Source: Christensenella sp. UBA4651 (GTDB lineage: Bacteria > Bacillota > Clostridia > Christensenellales > UBA1242). From it: a stretch of 21,757 nucleotides of DNA. Below the pieces are notes generated by a model that searched no databases, had not been told where the DNA came from, and saw only the letters and a list, made by a program, of their open reading frames with translations. The stretch is taken from contig DHMD01000061.1 of assembly GCA_002405615.1 (NCBI GenBank), positions 4,541 through 26,297 on the forward strand, given 5' to 3'. Below are positions 5,872 through 12,870 of the stretch, in pieces. Position numbers and translations under genes: made by a program. How positions within the stretch are numbered: position 1 is the stretch's first letter; every line of letters starts with the position of its first letter.

Positions 5872-7440
5872 TTGAATCAGATTAATTTGGATAAGAAAAT
5901 CTCGCTAGACAAACAAAAAGAGAAAGTTGCTTTGCTCGAACTGACCCCACGCCAACTGAAATTAGTTTTTGCGTGGCAAATAGCTGGCACTTGCTTTGAG
6001 GTGTTTGACCAATTCGTTGAGCCGATTAGTATTTTTGAAGACATCTCCCAAGACGGTTTTATCAAGCCTACACAGGTTGCGGAGTGCGTTGAGTTAGTCA
6101 AAATGTATCGTAAGCTTTGTGATGACTTGGGTATTCAGAAAGCGGTGGCGTATGCTACAGCTGGCTTCCGTGAGGCAAAAAATCATTATGGCTTTTTGGA
6201 GGAATTGGAGATAGCCTCAGGCTTCAAAATTAGACTGTTGCAAGATATGGATGAAATAGTGTCTGTTTACTCTGCCGTTGTCAACTCCATTGACGCTCCA
6301 AAGGGAATCATAATGTATGTTGAGGACGATTATACACACATTGTGCAATATGCTCGTAAAGCCATAATCAACTCAGCGACTATTCCATATGGTAGCGAAT
6401 CTTTGGCGAATTTGTACCTAGAATCGGTAGGCAGCCCAGAGAAGCAAATGCAAGAAATGACAGATTTTTTTATGCAGCAACTAGGGGAATCTGTTGACTG
6501 GCTCAAAGATTGTGACTTGGGGGAGTTGAGGCTGGTCGGAGTGGGAGAGACTTTTGAGAGCATTGGCAAAGTCAGCCGCAAAGGGCGTAGGTATCCACTG
6601 GATTTGGCGCACTCGTATGAGGTCAGCCAGCGAGATTTTGACAACGTGTATAATGCGATAAAGGTTCTCGACATAGACAAGCGCAACAAAATTAAGGGTA
6701 TCAGTCAGAGGTCAGCAAATTCGGTTGCGGCGGGGCTTGCGATTACTCGTGCTTTCCTAGAATTTTTGGGTGCGCAAAAGTTCATTATTTCCACATCAAA
6801 TGTTTCGACTGGTATTCTATTTACTCAATGCGTACCTAGTACTGCCGAGAAGCCAATTGTAGACATAATCGGATACAGTTTGAATGCTAATCTAAGTTTT
6901 AGAGAGAATTTTGTTACAAATCAACTCCACGTGTATGAGTTAGCGGCGATTTTGTTTAGGCAATTGAGGGTAATGCACAAACTGGGTCGACACTATTTGC
7001 GTCCACTCAAAGTGGCTAGCTATATGTACGACAGCGGTTCAAGGCTTAGGTATTCGCCTAGTAAAAAAGATGCACTGCCAGTCATTTTGAGTTCGGAAAT
7101 TTACGGTCTATCTCACCATGACCAAGTGTTGGCAGCATTTATTGCGGCTACTCAAAATGCAGATGAGTTTAGTTTGTCAGAATGGGTGCGTTACAAAGAT
7201 TTGGTAACGGACGATGATTTGATAGCAGTTAGGAAACTTGCGGCAATACTCAAAATTTCCGTTGCTCTCGATAGGTCACAACAAGGACATATAGTTGATC
7301 TTGCCTGTGATGTCTTGGGCGACTCAGTTATTATGAAAACGGTTACTGATGGAGCGGATATTCGGTTCGAGGTAAAATCTGCGATTGACGCTAGTACAGA
7401 TTTCAAAAAAGTATTTGGCAAAAACCTAGAAATATTATAA
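5872..7440 (+). CDS. Degenerate Ppx/GppA-family protein (ASKHA fold plus HD-like domain)
   Basis: This 522-aa protein starts at TTG 5872, with AAAGAGGA just upstream inside the ferredoxin gene. Overall it follows the exopolyphosphatase/guanosine pentaphosphatase layout. An ASKHA N-terminal half contains YATAGFREAKN (about 94-104, family ATSALRDA-N), LLQDMDEIVSVY (122-133, family SGxEEARLIY), GVGET (223-227, family GVGGT) and RSANSVAAG (280-288). A C-terminal HD-type helical half follows (about 350-522). The key sites are altered. The phosphate-binding DIGGGST position reads YVEDDYT (149-155), the first loop (LELTPRQLKLV) lacks the usual D-GSNS, and the HD motif LHDIG reads MYDSG (385-389), with the following histidines missing. 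I therefore infer a catalytically altered or inactive paralogue, perhaps a binding or regulatory protein. Family membership is fairly sure; activity is doubtful. Confidence 0.8.
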   Translation: MNQINLDKKISLDKQKEKVALLELTPRQLKLVFAWQIAGTCFEVFDQFVEPISIFEDISQDGFIKPTQVAECVELVKMYRKLCDDLGIQKAVAYATAGFREAKNHYGFLEELEIASGFKIRLLQDMDEIVSVYSAVVNSIDAPKGIIMYVEDDYTHIVQYARKAIINSATIPYGSESLANLYLESVGSPEKQMQEMTDFFMQQLGESVDWLKDCDLGELRLVGVGETFESIGKVSRKGRRYPLDLAHSYEVSQRDFDNVYNAIKVLDIDKRNKIKGISQRSANSVAAGLAITRAFLEFLGAQKFIISTSNVSTGILFTQCVPSTAEKPIVDIIGYSLNANLSFRENFVTNQLHVYELAAILFRQLRVMHKLGRHYLRPLKVASYMYDSGSRLRYSPSKKDALPVILSSEIYGLSHHDQVLAAFIAATQNADEFSLSEWVRYKDLVTDDDLIAVRKLAAILKISVALDRSQQGHIVDLACDVLGDSVIMKTVTDGADIRFEVKSAIDASTDFKKVFGKNLEIL

Positions 7441-7543
7441 AATAAAGAGCATATTCCTGGTGAAACAAAGTTTACTCAACTTTAGATTTCCCTAATATAG
7501 GAGTATGTTTTTTGTTTATTTTTCAAAATATATGCCTTTTTGT

Positions 7544-7572
7544 TTGCGTAAAAATCTTACTTTTGCTAAAAT
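7544..7572 (+). promoter_or_regulatory. Promoter of the mreB-like gene
   Basis: TTGCGT (7544-7549), a 17-base spacer and TAAAAT (7567-7572) preceded by TGC (extended -10). It lies downstream of the frame's first ATG (7505), so it supports the start at 7595. Confidence 0.5.
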
Positions 7573-7594
7573 TATTTCAAAAGGGAGTTACGAA

Positions 7595-8593
7595 ATGTCA
7601 AAAATCTTTTTGAGTATAGATTTTACGCCAAGCAATACCACAATTTATCGAGAGGGCAAAGGGGTTGTACTCGATGAACCTAACAAGGTTCTATGCCAAG
7701 GCGACTATTCCGATGTCAAAATTTTGGGCTTCGGTTCTAATGCGGAAAAGTATCAGCCTGACCAATTCGTAATCTATCCAGTCAGAATAGACGGCGTTGA
7801 TTCTAGCGAGCAGGTTTACGCAAGGCAAATGTTTGCAAACTATATCAGCACGATTACGAAAGACAAGCCAAACGCAAACATAATCGCCAAATTTTCGGTG
7901 TCTTGCGGGGCGTCTCAGGCCTTCAAAAAAACTATCCGCTCGCTTGCTTTTTATGCGGGAATCAGTGATATTGATTTTGTGCCTTATCCGCTCGCAGATA
8001 TGATAGGTTGTGGGATAACTTTTGACGACTTTTTGTGTTGTATGCTAGTTGATATCAATACGAACAACACCGATATTGCAGTGCTTTCTCGTGATGGGAT
8101 TCTAGATGCGGTTAGCGTAAATGTCGGTACTCAAAACTTTGAACAGGCAATCTATGAGCAAGTCAAATATCGCTGCGGACTCAGCCTCGAATCTGAAACC
8201 GTGAACGATGTGCTGTGCCATTTGGGCAGCCTAAATAATAGAGAGGCGTACGAACTATCATATTCTGGTATCGACATTCGTACGGGTGAGTCGAGAATGG
8301 CCAAAATCAACAGCAAGGATATCTATGGCGCTATCAAAGATTTTTATTTGGCTATTGCAAAGACAGCGCTAAATTTGTATAGCAAACAGCCGCCAGAAAT
8401 CCGAGAAAATCTCAATATCCAAGGTGCGGTTTTCTGTGGGCGTGGTAGCAATGTCCCTTTTCTCAGTGAATTTATGGGAGAACGACTGCGTTTGCCGATT
8501 TTTGTAGCAACTTATGATTGCACGTTGTACGGCTTAGGCAAACTCACAAAAAACAAGGGGCTTTTCAAGAGAATGATGAAAAAGGTCGCATAA
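7595..8593 (+). CDS. MreB-like actin-fold protein with degraded nucleotide site
   Basis: The frame opens at 7505, but ATG 7595 is chosen: AAGGGAG lies eight bases upstream, a promoter sits between the two starts, and MreB homology begins here. It gives 332 aa, the usual MreB length. Recognisable MreB landmarks in order are IYREGKGVVLDEPNKV (17-32, family VYVKGKGIVLNEPSVV), the AFYAGISDIDFVPYPLADMIGCG block (about 118-140), MLVDINTNNTDIAVLSRDGI (150-169) and CGRGSNVPFLSEFM followed by LYGLGKL near the end. However, phosphate loop 1 (family DLGTANT) is DFTPSNT, loop 2 (DIGGGTTE) is DINTNNTD, and the EEP motif of the catalytic Glu is PYP. ATP binding or hydrolysis is probably altered. It precedes minD as mreB does in Bacillus, but mreC and mreD are absent. 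I infer a divergent cytoskeletal paralogue rather than the main MreB. Confidence 0.8.
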   Translation: MSKIFLSIDFTPSNTTIYREGKGVVLDEPNKVLCQGDYSDVKILGFGSNAEKYQPDQFVIYPVRIDGVDSSEQVYARQMFANYISTITKDKPNANIIAKFSVSCGASQAFKKTIRSLAFYAGISDIDFVPYPLADMIGCGITFDDFLCCMLVDINTNNTDIAVLSRDGILDAVSVNVGTQNFEQAIYEQVKYRCGLSLESETVNDVLCHLGSLNNREAYELSYSGIDIRTGESRMAKINSKDIYGAIKDFYLAIAKTALNLYSKQPPEIRENLNIQGAVFCGRGSNVPFLSEFMGERLRLPIFVATYDCTLYGLGKLTKNKGLFKRMMKKVA

Positions 8594-8611
8594 TAGAAAC
8601 TTATGTAGAAT

Positions 8612-8645
8612 AGAGCAAAGGTGAATCTTTGCTCTTTACTTTTTT
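8612..8645 (+). terminator. Rho-independent terminator after mreB-like gene
   Basis: AGAGCAAAG (8612-8620) and CTTTGCTCT (8627-8635) form a perfect 9-bp stem with loop GTGAAT, then TTACTTTTTT. It should separate the mreB-like unit from minD. I see no convincing promoter between here and the minD start. Confidence 0.88.
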
Positions 8646-8688
8646 GTCCGCTTTTTATAAAATTTACTAGATTTGTGGAGGTAGTATA

Positions 8689-9438
8689 ATGGCACGCAGA
8701 ATAGTAATTACTAGCGGAAAGGGCGGAGTAGGCAAGACGACCACTGCTTATCTACTGGGCTATAATTTAGCGAAATTAGGGAATAGAGTGGTAATACTGG
8801 ATATGGACATCGGACTCAATAACCTTGACCTTGTTGCTGGTATTGATACGGTGGTAAATTATGACCTATGTGATGTTTTGGAGCAAAAGTGCAGGGTACG
8901 CCAAGCGCTAGTCAGGAGTGAAAATAATCCTCTACTATACTTTTTGCCTTGTGTAAACATTGCTAATGAAGGTAAAGTTACTACTTCAATTTTGCAGGAT
9001 ATAATTAGGGAGTTGAATAGCGAATATGACTATATTTTGATTGATTGCCCCGCAGGAATTGGATTTGAGTTTCGCCGAGCGATATTTTATGCGAACGAGG
9101 CTTTGGTCGTTACAACCCCGCACCTAATTGCTATTCGTGATGCTGGGCGTGTGTGCAACCTCTTGTGTGGTTGTATAGATAATTTGGGGCTGGTTGTCAA
9201 TCGCACAAAAAGTGATTTTATCGCAAAAAATCTAATGTTTTCGCCCCAAGACATAGCCAAAAGTTTGCACATTCCTCTCATAGGAATAATTCGAGATAAT
9301 AATCAGGTTTTGGCACTATCTACAACTACGGGCGGGCTGACTGGACTAAATGACAACGAAATGGGCGATTGGTTGGAATTAGCCCAAAACGTGGCAGCGA
9401 ATAAATGTATCACAACGCAAAAGCGAAAGAAATTATAA
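8689..9438 (+). CDS. minD: Septum-site ATPase MinD
   Basis: This 249-aa ParA/MinD-type ATPase starts at ATG 8689 behind GTGGAGGT. The deviant Walker A KGGVGKTT is at residues 11-18 (signature Lys 11), LDMDIGLNNLDL at 37-48 carries D38 and D40, and IDCPAGIG is the Walker B/switch II region. VTTPHLIAIRDAGRV matches the MinD block VTTPE-SAVRDADRV. In known systems MinD binds the membrane as an ATP dimer, recruits the FtsZ inhibitor MinC and is released by MinE. Here minE follows, but no minC is present in the window. The C-terminus (AANKCITTQKRKKL) is basic and lacks the bulky hydrophobic residues of the usual amphipathic membrane-targeting helix, so membrane attachment may be weak or different. 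The protein is also slightly shorter than typical MinD (about 265-270 aa). Confidence 0.92.
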   Translation: MARRIVITSGKGGVGKTTTAYLLGYNLAKLGNRVVILDMDIGLNNLDLVAGIDTVVNYDLCDVLEQKCRVRQALVRSENNPLLYFLPCVNIANEGKVTTSILQDIIRELNSEYDYILIDCPAGIGFEFRRAIFYANEALVVTTPHLIAIRDAGRVCNLLCGCIDNLGLVVNRTKSDFIAKNLMFSPQDIAKSLHIPLIGIIRDNNQVLALSTTTGGLTGLNDNEMGDWLELAQNVAANKCITTQKRKKL

Positions 9439-9452
9439 AATAGGAGGTAAAA

Positions 9453-9683
9453 TTGGGGAAACTATCTCGGTTAAATCAGATTCTGATTAATGACAAATTT
9501 TTTAATCCGACCAAATTTAACGATTTGTTGAATGTAGAAATTTACAAAACTTTGTTAAACTTTATGGACATAAAGCGGGAAGATGTGGCGACTCGTATAG
9601 ACATTGATGAAAATGGGAACTATGTTTTCCGTTGTAAGGTCGTGTGCAACCGACTCAAAGTTGTAGGCCTAATTAACGGTTAG
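9453..9683 (+). CDS. minE: Cell-division topological specificity factor MinE
   Basis: This 76-aa protein starts at TTG 9453, five bases after AGGAGG. Its C-terminal half (about 26-70: LLNVEIYKTLLNFMDIKREDVATRID then a beta strand ending FRCKVVC) follows the MinE topological-specificity fold (family: LRKDILEVICKYVxID-xxVxVxL, then a strand). The N-terminal part (LSRLNQILINDKFF) keeps an RL-xxI core like the anti-MinCD segment RLQIIVAERR but is otherwise divergent. MinE stimulates the MinD ATPase and drives pole-to-pole patterning of the division inhibitor. It follows minD by 14 bases, and its stop codon overlaps the Shine-Dalgarno sequence of the next small gene, which supports one operon. Confidence 0.8.
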   Translation: MGKLSRLNQILINDKFFNPTKFNDLLNVEIYKTLLNFMDIKREDVATRIDIDENGNYVFRCKVVCNRLKVVGLING

Positions 9684-9691
9684 GAGGGAGT

Positions 9692-9835
9692 ATGCGTGAT
9701 TGGATTTACAAAATGCTGTTGACTGTTATTTTGGTGGCAATAGCGTGCCTCGCTATGGATATGATAGGCGTGAGGGAATATATGGTCAACGCCGATTTGA
9801 TTGACAAACCAATTTATTTAGTTAGGATAATTTGA
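9692..9835 (+). CDS. 47-aa single-helix membrane protein in the SpoIVFA position
   Basis: This small gene starts at ATG 9692, with AGGAGG at 9682-9687 overlapping the minE stop, and ends at TGA 9833-9835. The product is a short basic lead (MRDWIYK), one hydrophobic helix (about residues 8-26, LLTVILVAIACLAMDMIG) and a roughly 20-residue tail ending PIYLVRII. The next gene (M50 protease) starts one base after the stop. In Bacillus subtilis the gene between minD and spoIVFB is spoIVFA, a single-pass protein of about 264 aa that inhibits and anchors SpoIVFB. Position and topology suggest a drastically reduced counterpart, but there is no sequence evidence of homology and no LytM domain. The strong Shine-Dalgarno and tight spacing argue that it is a real gene. 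Confidence 0.7.
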   Translation: MRDWIYKMLLTVILVAIACLAMDMIGVREYMVNADLIDKPIYLVRII

Positions 9836-9836
9836 A

Positions 9837-10679
9837 ATGAAAATGAATTTTATTATACACCCGCTGTTTATTGTTTTTGCGGGGCTTTTGGTTTATCTCA
9901 ATTACTTTGTGTTGCTAATTAGTTATCTGATAACAATAATCTTGCACGAATTTGCACACGCCATTGTTGCTGCAAAGTTGGGATATAAACTCAATAGGAT
10001 AACTCTTATGCCGCATGGTGCGAGTTTAAGCGGGGAAAGCAGATTTTTCTGCTCCCGTGATGAGATTCTTGTTGCAATTGCGGGGCCTGCGTGCAATCTG
10101 GTTCTGGCAGTTCTAGGCTGCGCTGTATGGTGGATTTTTCCTATGACCTATGCATATACCCAAGTTTTTGTCTACGCTAATCTTTGCACTGCTGTGATAA
10201 ACTGTCTGCCAGTATTCCCACTAGACGGCGGGCGAGTGCTGTATGCACTGCTTTGCCGCAAAAAAGACAAGAAATCAGCCATAAAAAAAGTGCGCATATT
10301 AGGAATAGCGGTATCTTGTTGCATTATAATTGCATTTTTTGTTACGATGTTTTTTGTCCCAAACTTTACATTACTGGTATTTGGAGCGTTTCTATTGCTC
10401 ACTTCGATTATGGAGGACAAGCACGCTTATTACAGCCAAATCGGAATTTTGGAGAGTAAATCAAGCCATCTTGCTCGTGGGCTAAAAATGCGTTCCTTGG
10501 CAGTTCCTAGCGATATGCCGCTATTTCGGCTAATTAGCACGATAACCCCTGATAGCCTAACTGAATTTACCGTAATTGATAACGAGTATAAGGTATTAGG
10601 GAAAATCAATGAACGAGATTTGCAGAAGTTGCTCCAAATTTACCCTGCAAACACCGCACTAAAATTAATAGTTACATAA
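9837..10679 (+). CDS. M50 site-2-type membrane metalloprotease, SpoIVFB-like
   Basis: This 280-aa polytopic membrane protein has the hallmarks of the S2P/SpoIVFB family. The zinc motif HEFAH is at residues 37-41 in the second helix, AGPACN at 82-87, and the third zinc ligand D130 in FPLDGGRVL. Further helices follow to about residue 195. The soluble C-terminal part (about 215-280, MRSLAVPSDMPLFRLI then EFTVIDNEYKVLGKINERDL) is CBS-like, as in SpoIVFB. SpoIVFB cleaves pro-sigma-K inside the mother cell membrane and is regulated by SpoIVFA and, through CBS, by ATP. The location after minD/minE matches the Bacillus minD-spoIVFA-spoIVFB order and favours SpoIVFB over other M50 proteins, but the substrate is inferred. 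The start could also be the ATG two codons later. It is probably translationally coupled to the 47-aa gene. Confidence 0.87.
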   Translation: MKMNFIIHPLFIVFAGLLVYLNYFVLLISYLITIILHEFAHAIVAAKLGYKLNRITLMPHGASLSGESRFFCSRDEILVAIAGPACNLVLAVLGCAVWWIFPMTYAYTQVFVYANLCTAVINCLPVFPLDGGRVLYALLCRKKDKKSAIKKVRILGIAVSCCIIIAFFVTMFFVPNFTLLVFGAFLLLTSIMEDKHAYYSQIGILESKSSHLARGLKMRSLAVPSDMPLFRLISTITPDSLTEFTVIDNEYKVLGKINERDLQKLLQIYPANTALKLIVT

Positions 10680-10747
10680 AACTTTCTTGTCTACATAAAC
10701 AAAGCAAATTTATAGCACAACTTGTAGTACAAATTAACAATATACTC

Positions 10748-10776
10748 TTGAATTTTTGTAAAGTATATGGTATAAT
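10748..10776 (+). promoter_or_regulatory. Sigma-A-like promoter
   Basis: TTGAAT (10748-10753), a 17-base spacer and a perfect TATAAT (10771-10776), 30 bases before the start of the next membrane protein gene. Confidence 0.7.
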
Positions 10777-10805
10777 ATGCAAAACAAAGTTAGAGGGAGA
10801 GGAAA

Positions 10806-11909
10806 ATGAATAGAGCTGAATACAACGTTTATGATAGCAAAATGGCGAATATTAATGACCCAATACAATTAAAAACTGAACTAGAAAATAGCAAACAGAG
10901 AATTGAAAAAAATTCAAAGTATCCTACCATTGCTAGTTTGGGAAGTGGCTGGGGATTTTTGGCACTATTCCTATTGACAGGCTTTTTGTCAGGGTGGACA
11001 GTAGGCGTGCTTTGGGTTGTGGCTACAATCGCTGGTGTAGGTATTGCGTCCTCTGCTATTGCTGGATTGATAGGGCATATCAAATATCGTAAATATTTCC
11101 GTGCTCTCAAAACGCAAGAGAGATTGGCAAAGTTACAAGATGATGGCAGCAACCATTTTGATAAATTGCGTTTGAGATTGGAAAGGAGTTTGTCAAAAGA
11201 TTTGGCTCATTGCGTAAAGAAGCGTATGATTTCACATAGAGAGGCTGATTTGCGTAGACGAGTGTTGCGCCCTGTTGTGCTATCAGAAGATGCTTTGGCA
11301 AATGAGCAGGAGAGAATTAGAGAGGAAGCTGCGACACTTAATCAAACTATGATGAATTTTAAGGCAGAAGCGGAATCTCGTTGTGCAGCTGAGGGCAGTA
11401 AGGCTGAAAATAACAAACTAAAGGATAATATTTCTGATGTCAAGCATTTTGAGGGTATTATTTCTGTTAATGCGCAAGAACGTGATGAGGCAGGTAATCC
11501 AAAAGTTGATGAGGCAGGCAATCCTGTGATGATAGGGGCAAACTTTAATGCTTATTCGGATAAGGAGTTTGCACTCCTACTTAAAGGCATTTCACAAAAC
11601 CTAAAAAACAAGTTGGATAGTAACACGTTGCCTTTGCCTATCTCTATCCAAGTTTGCGACAAAGATGGCAACACTTTGGACATTTCTTCGGACGGCAGCG
11701 GTGCAATCGTAATAAAAAACACCGATGGAGAAGTAATCAAAGGGGAAAGCAATCCGCTTGATATTGTCGCTGATAGTATTTTGAGTAAACTTCCTATTGA
11801 CCCAGATGCTGAAAAAGAGGCTGCCGAGGAAAAAGAGGAGAAAGATGAAAGAGAAGCGGGTGCTGGTGCCGCTGAGGATAGGGAAGAGGAATATTCTCAT
11901 ACTCGATAA
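10806..11909 (+). CDS. Membrane protein with two helices and long cytoplasmic tail, unknown function
   Basis: This 367-aa protein starts at ATG 10806 behind a purine-rich AGAGGGAGAGGA. A charged, probably coiled-coil lead (1-40) is followed by two hydrophobic segments with a short turn (about 45-62 and 66-90), so both ends should face the same side. Residues 95-210 are Arg/Lys/Glu-rich and probably helical (RLRLERSLSKDLAHCVKKR, then coiled coil). A small beta-rich section follows, with a tandem duplication DEAGNPKV-DEAGNPVM near residue 230. The last 45 residues are strongly acidic and Ala-rich (Glu/Asp/Ala). I do not recognise the family. It has its own promoter and terminator, so context gives no functional clue. 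Confidence 0.7.
   Translation: MNRAEYNVYDSKMANINDPIQLKTELENSKQRIEKNSKYPTIASLGSGWGFLALFLLTGFLSGWTVGVLWVVATIAGVGIASSAIAGLIGHIKYRKYFRALKTQERLAKLQDDGSNHFDKLRLRLERSLSKDLAHCVKKRMISHREADLRRRVLRPVVLSEDALANEQERIREEAATLNQTMMNFKAEAESRCAAEGSKAENNKLKDNISDVKHFEGIISVNAQERDEAGNPKVDEAGNPVMIGANFNAYSDKEFALLLKGISQNLKNKLDSNTLPLPISIQVCDKDGNTLDISSDGSGAIVIKNTDGEVIKGESNPLDIVADSILSKLPIDPDAEKEAAEEKEEKDEREAGAGAAEDREEEYSHTR
11484..11531 (+). repeat. 24-bp tandem duplication inside the coding region
   Basis: Two consecutive 24-base units (11484-11507 and 11508-11531) share 16 of their first 17 bases (GATGAGGCAGGYAATCC) and encode DEAGNPKV and DEAGNPVM. It looks like a recent in-frame slippage duplication. Confidence 0.85.
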
Positions 11910-11923
11910 TATTCAATTTGATA

Positions 11924-11953
11924 AAATGCGTAGTGCAAACTATGCATTTTTTT
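11924..11953 (+). terminator. Rho-independent terminator with GCAA loop
   Basis: AAATGCGTAGT (11924-11934) and ACTATGCATTT (11939-11949) form an 11-bp stem with one G-U pair, a GNRA loop (GCAA) and a T-rich tail. Confidence 0.9.
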
Positions 11954-11963
11954 ATTCTAACAG

Positions 11964-11992
11964 TTGCTTTTTTAGAGGTATTCTAGTATAAT
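11964..11992 (+). promoter_or_regulatory. Promoter of the lgt/divIVA-like operon
   Basis: TTGCTT (11964-11969), a 17-base spacer and a perfect TATAAT (11987-11992), 33 bases before lgt. Confidence 0.65.
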
Positions 11993-12024
11993 AATACCAA
12001 TCAAGAAAATAATGTGAGGTAAAG

Positions 12025-12867
12025 ATGAATCCAATAGCGTTTACAATATTTGGATTGCAGGTTCATTGGTATGGGCTGATTATCGCTTTCGGTTTGGTGT
12101 TGGCTCTCATTTTGGCTAGTTTTAATGCTAAACAGCGAGGCTTCAAGCGTGATGACCCCTTTGAGTGGATCCTGTGGATGTTTCCACTTGCTCTTGTGGG
12201 TGCAAGGCTTTATTATATAATCTATAACGGCGGACCATGGGGCTGGGAAGCGTTCGCAATTTGGAATGGTGGTATCGCAATTTACGGTGGTGTTATAGGT
12301 GGTGCTATTGGCACAATATTATATTGTATCATTCGCAAAAAGAACTTTCTAGCAGTTGCCGATGTCGCTGTTCCTAGCCTAATTTTGGCACAAGGAATAG
12401 GGCGTTGGGGCAATTTTGTCAACCAAGAGGCGTATGGTAATCTTATCACTGATGCAAGCAAGCAGTTTTTCCCTAATGCCGTAAATATTGACTCATCTCA
12501 TTTTACCGAACTCGCTCGTCAACAGTGTATTGATGCTTACGGCTCTGTGCCTGCCGATGCATGGTTCAATGCAACATTCTTTTACGAGAGTATTCCAGAC
12601 ATTTTGATTAGCCTAGTGTTAGTTTTAATTTTGCATAAGGTAAATATCAAGGGTGTAACGATGTGTGGCTACTTTGTCTTGTACGGACTAGTACGCCTGA
12701 TAGTCGAGGGCTTTAGGACGGATTCGCTGATGTGGGGCTCGATTAGGGTTAGTCAAGTTTTGAGCGGAATTTTGATAGTCTTTGGGCTGGCTTTTGCAAC
12801 TTATCTAATCATCAAGCATTTCAAGCAGCAGAAACGTGTCGAGAGATTGCTAAAAGAGGAGGAATAG
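12025..12867 (+). CDS. lgt: Prolipoprotein diacylglyceryl transferase Lgt
   Basis: This 280-aa polytopic enzyme transfers diacylglycerol from phosphatidylglycerol to the lipobox cysteine of prolipoproteins, the first step of lipoprotein maturation in the cytoplasmic membrane. Visible signatures are VHWYGLIIAFG (13-23), the GARLYYIIYN segment (59-68), WNGGIAIYGGVIGG (80-93) and the family hallmark GRWGNFVNQEAYG (126-138) with its essential Arg and Asn. YGLVRLIVEGFRTDSLMWG carries the conserved R-E-FR-D block near the C-terminus. Length and helix number are normal. The start is ATG 12025 with GTGAGGT upstream. It is followed after three bases by the divIVA-like gene. A lipoprotein substrate is encoded further right (start 16625). 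Confidence 0.97.
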   Translation: MNPIAFTIFGLQVHWYGLIIAFGLVLALILASFNAKQRGFKRDDPFEWILWMFPLALVGARLYYIIYNGGPWGWEAFAIWNGGIAIYGGVIGGAIGTILYCIIRKKNFLAVADVAVPSLILAQGIGRWGNFVNQEAYGNLITDASKQFFPNAVNIDSSHFTELARQQCIDAYGSVPADAWFNATFFYESIPDILISLVLVLILHKVNIKGVTMCGYFVLYGLVRLIVEGFRTDSLMWGSIRVSQVLSGILIVFGLAFATYLIIKHFKQQKRVERLLKEEE

Positions 12868-12870
12868 CCA

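Noticed and set aside
7441..7500. Possible terminator after the ppx-like gene (AAAGTT with AACTTT)
   Set aside because: The stem is short and A+T-only and has no T run behind it.
7505..7594. 30-residue N-terminal extension of the MreB-like protein
   Set aside because: No Shine-Dalgarno at 7505, the extension is outside MreB homology, and a promoter lies within it; ATG 7595 has a good site.
10184..10459. 91-aa plus-strand ORF inside the M50 protease gene
   Set aside because: It is a shadow frame of a gene with complete HExxH and LDGG motifs, and its product has no recognisable features.
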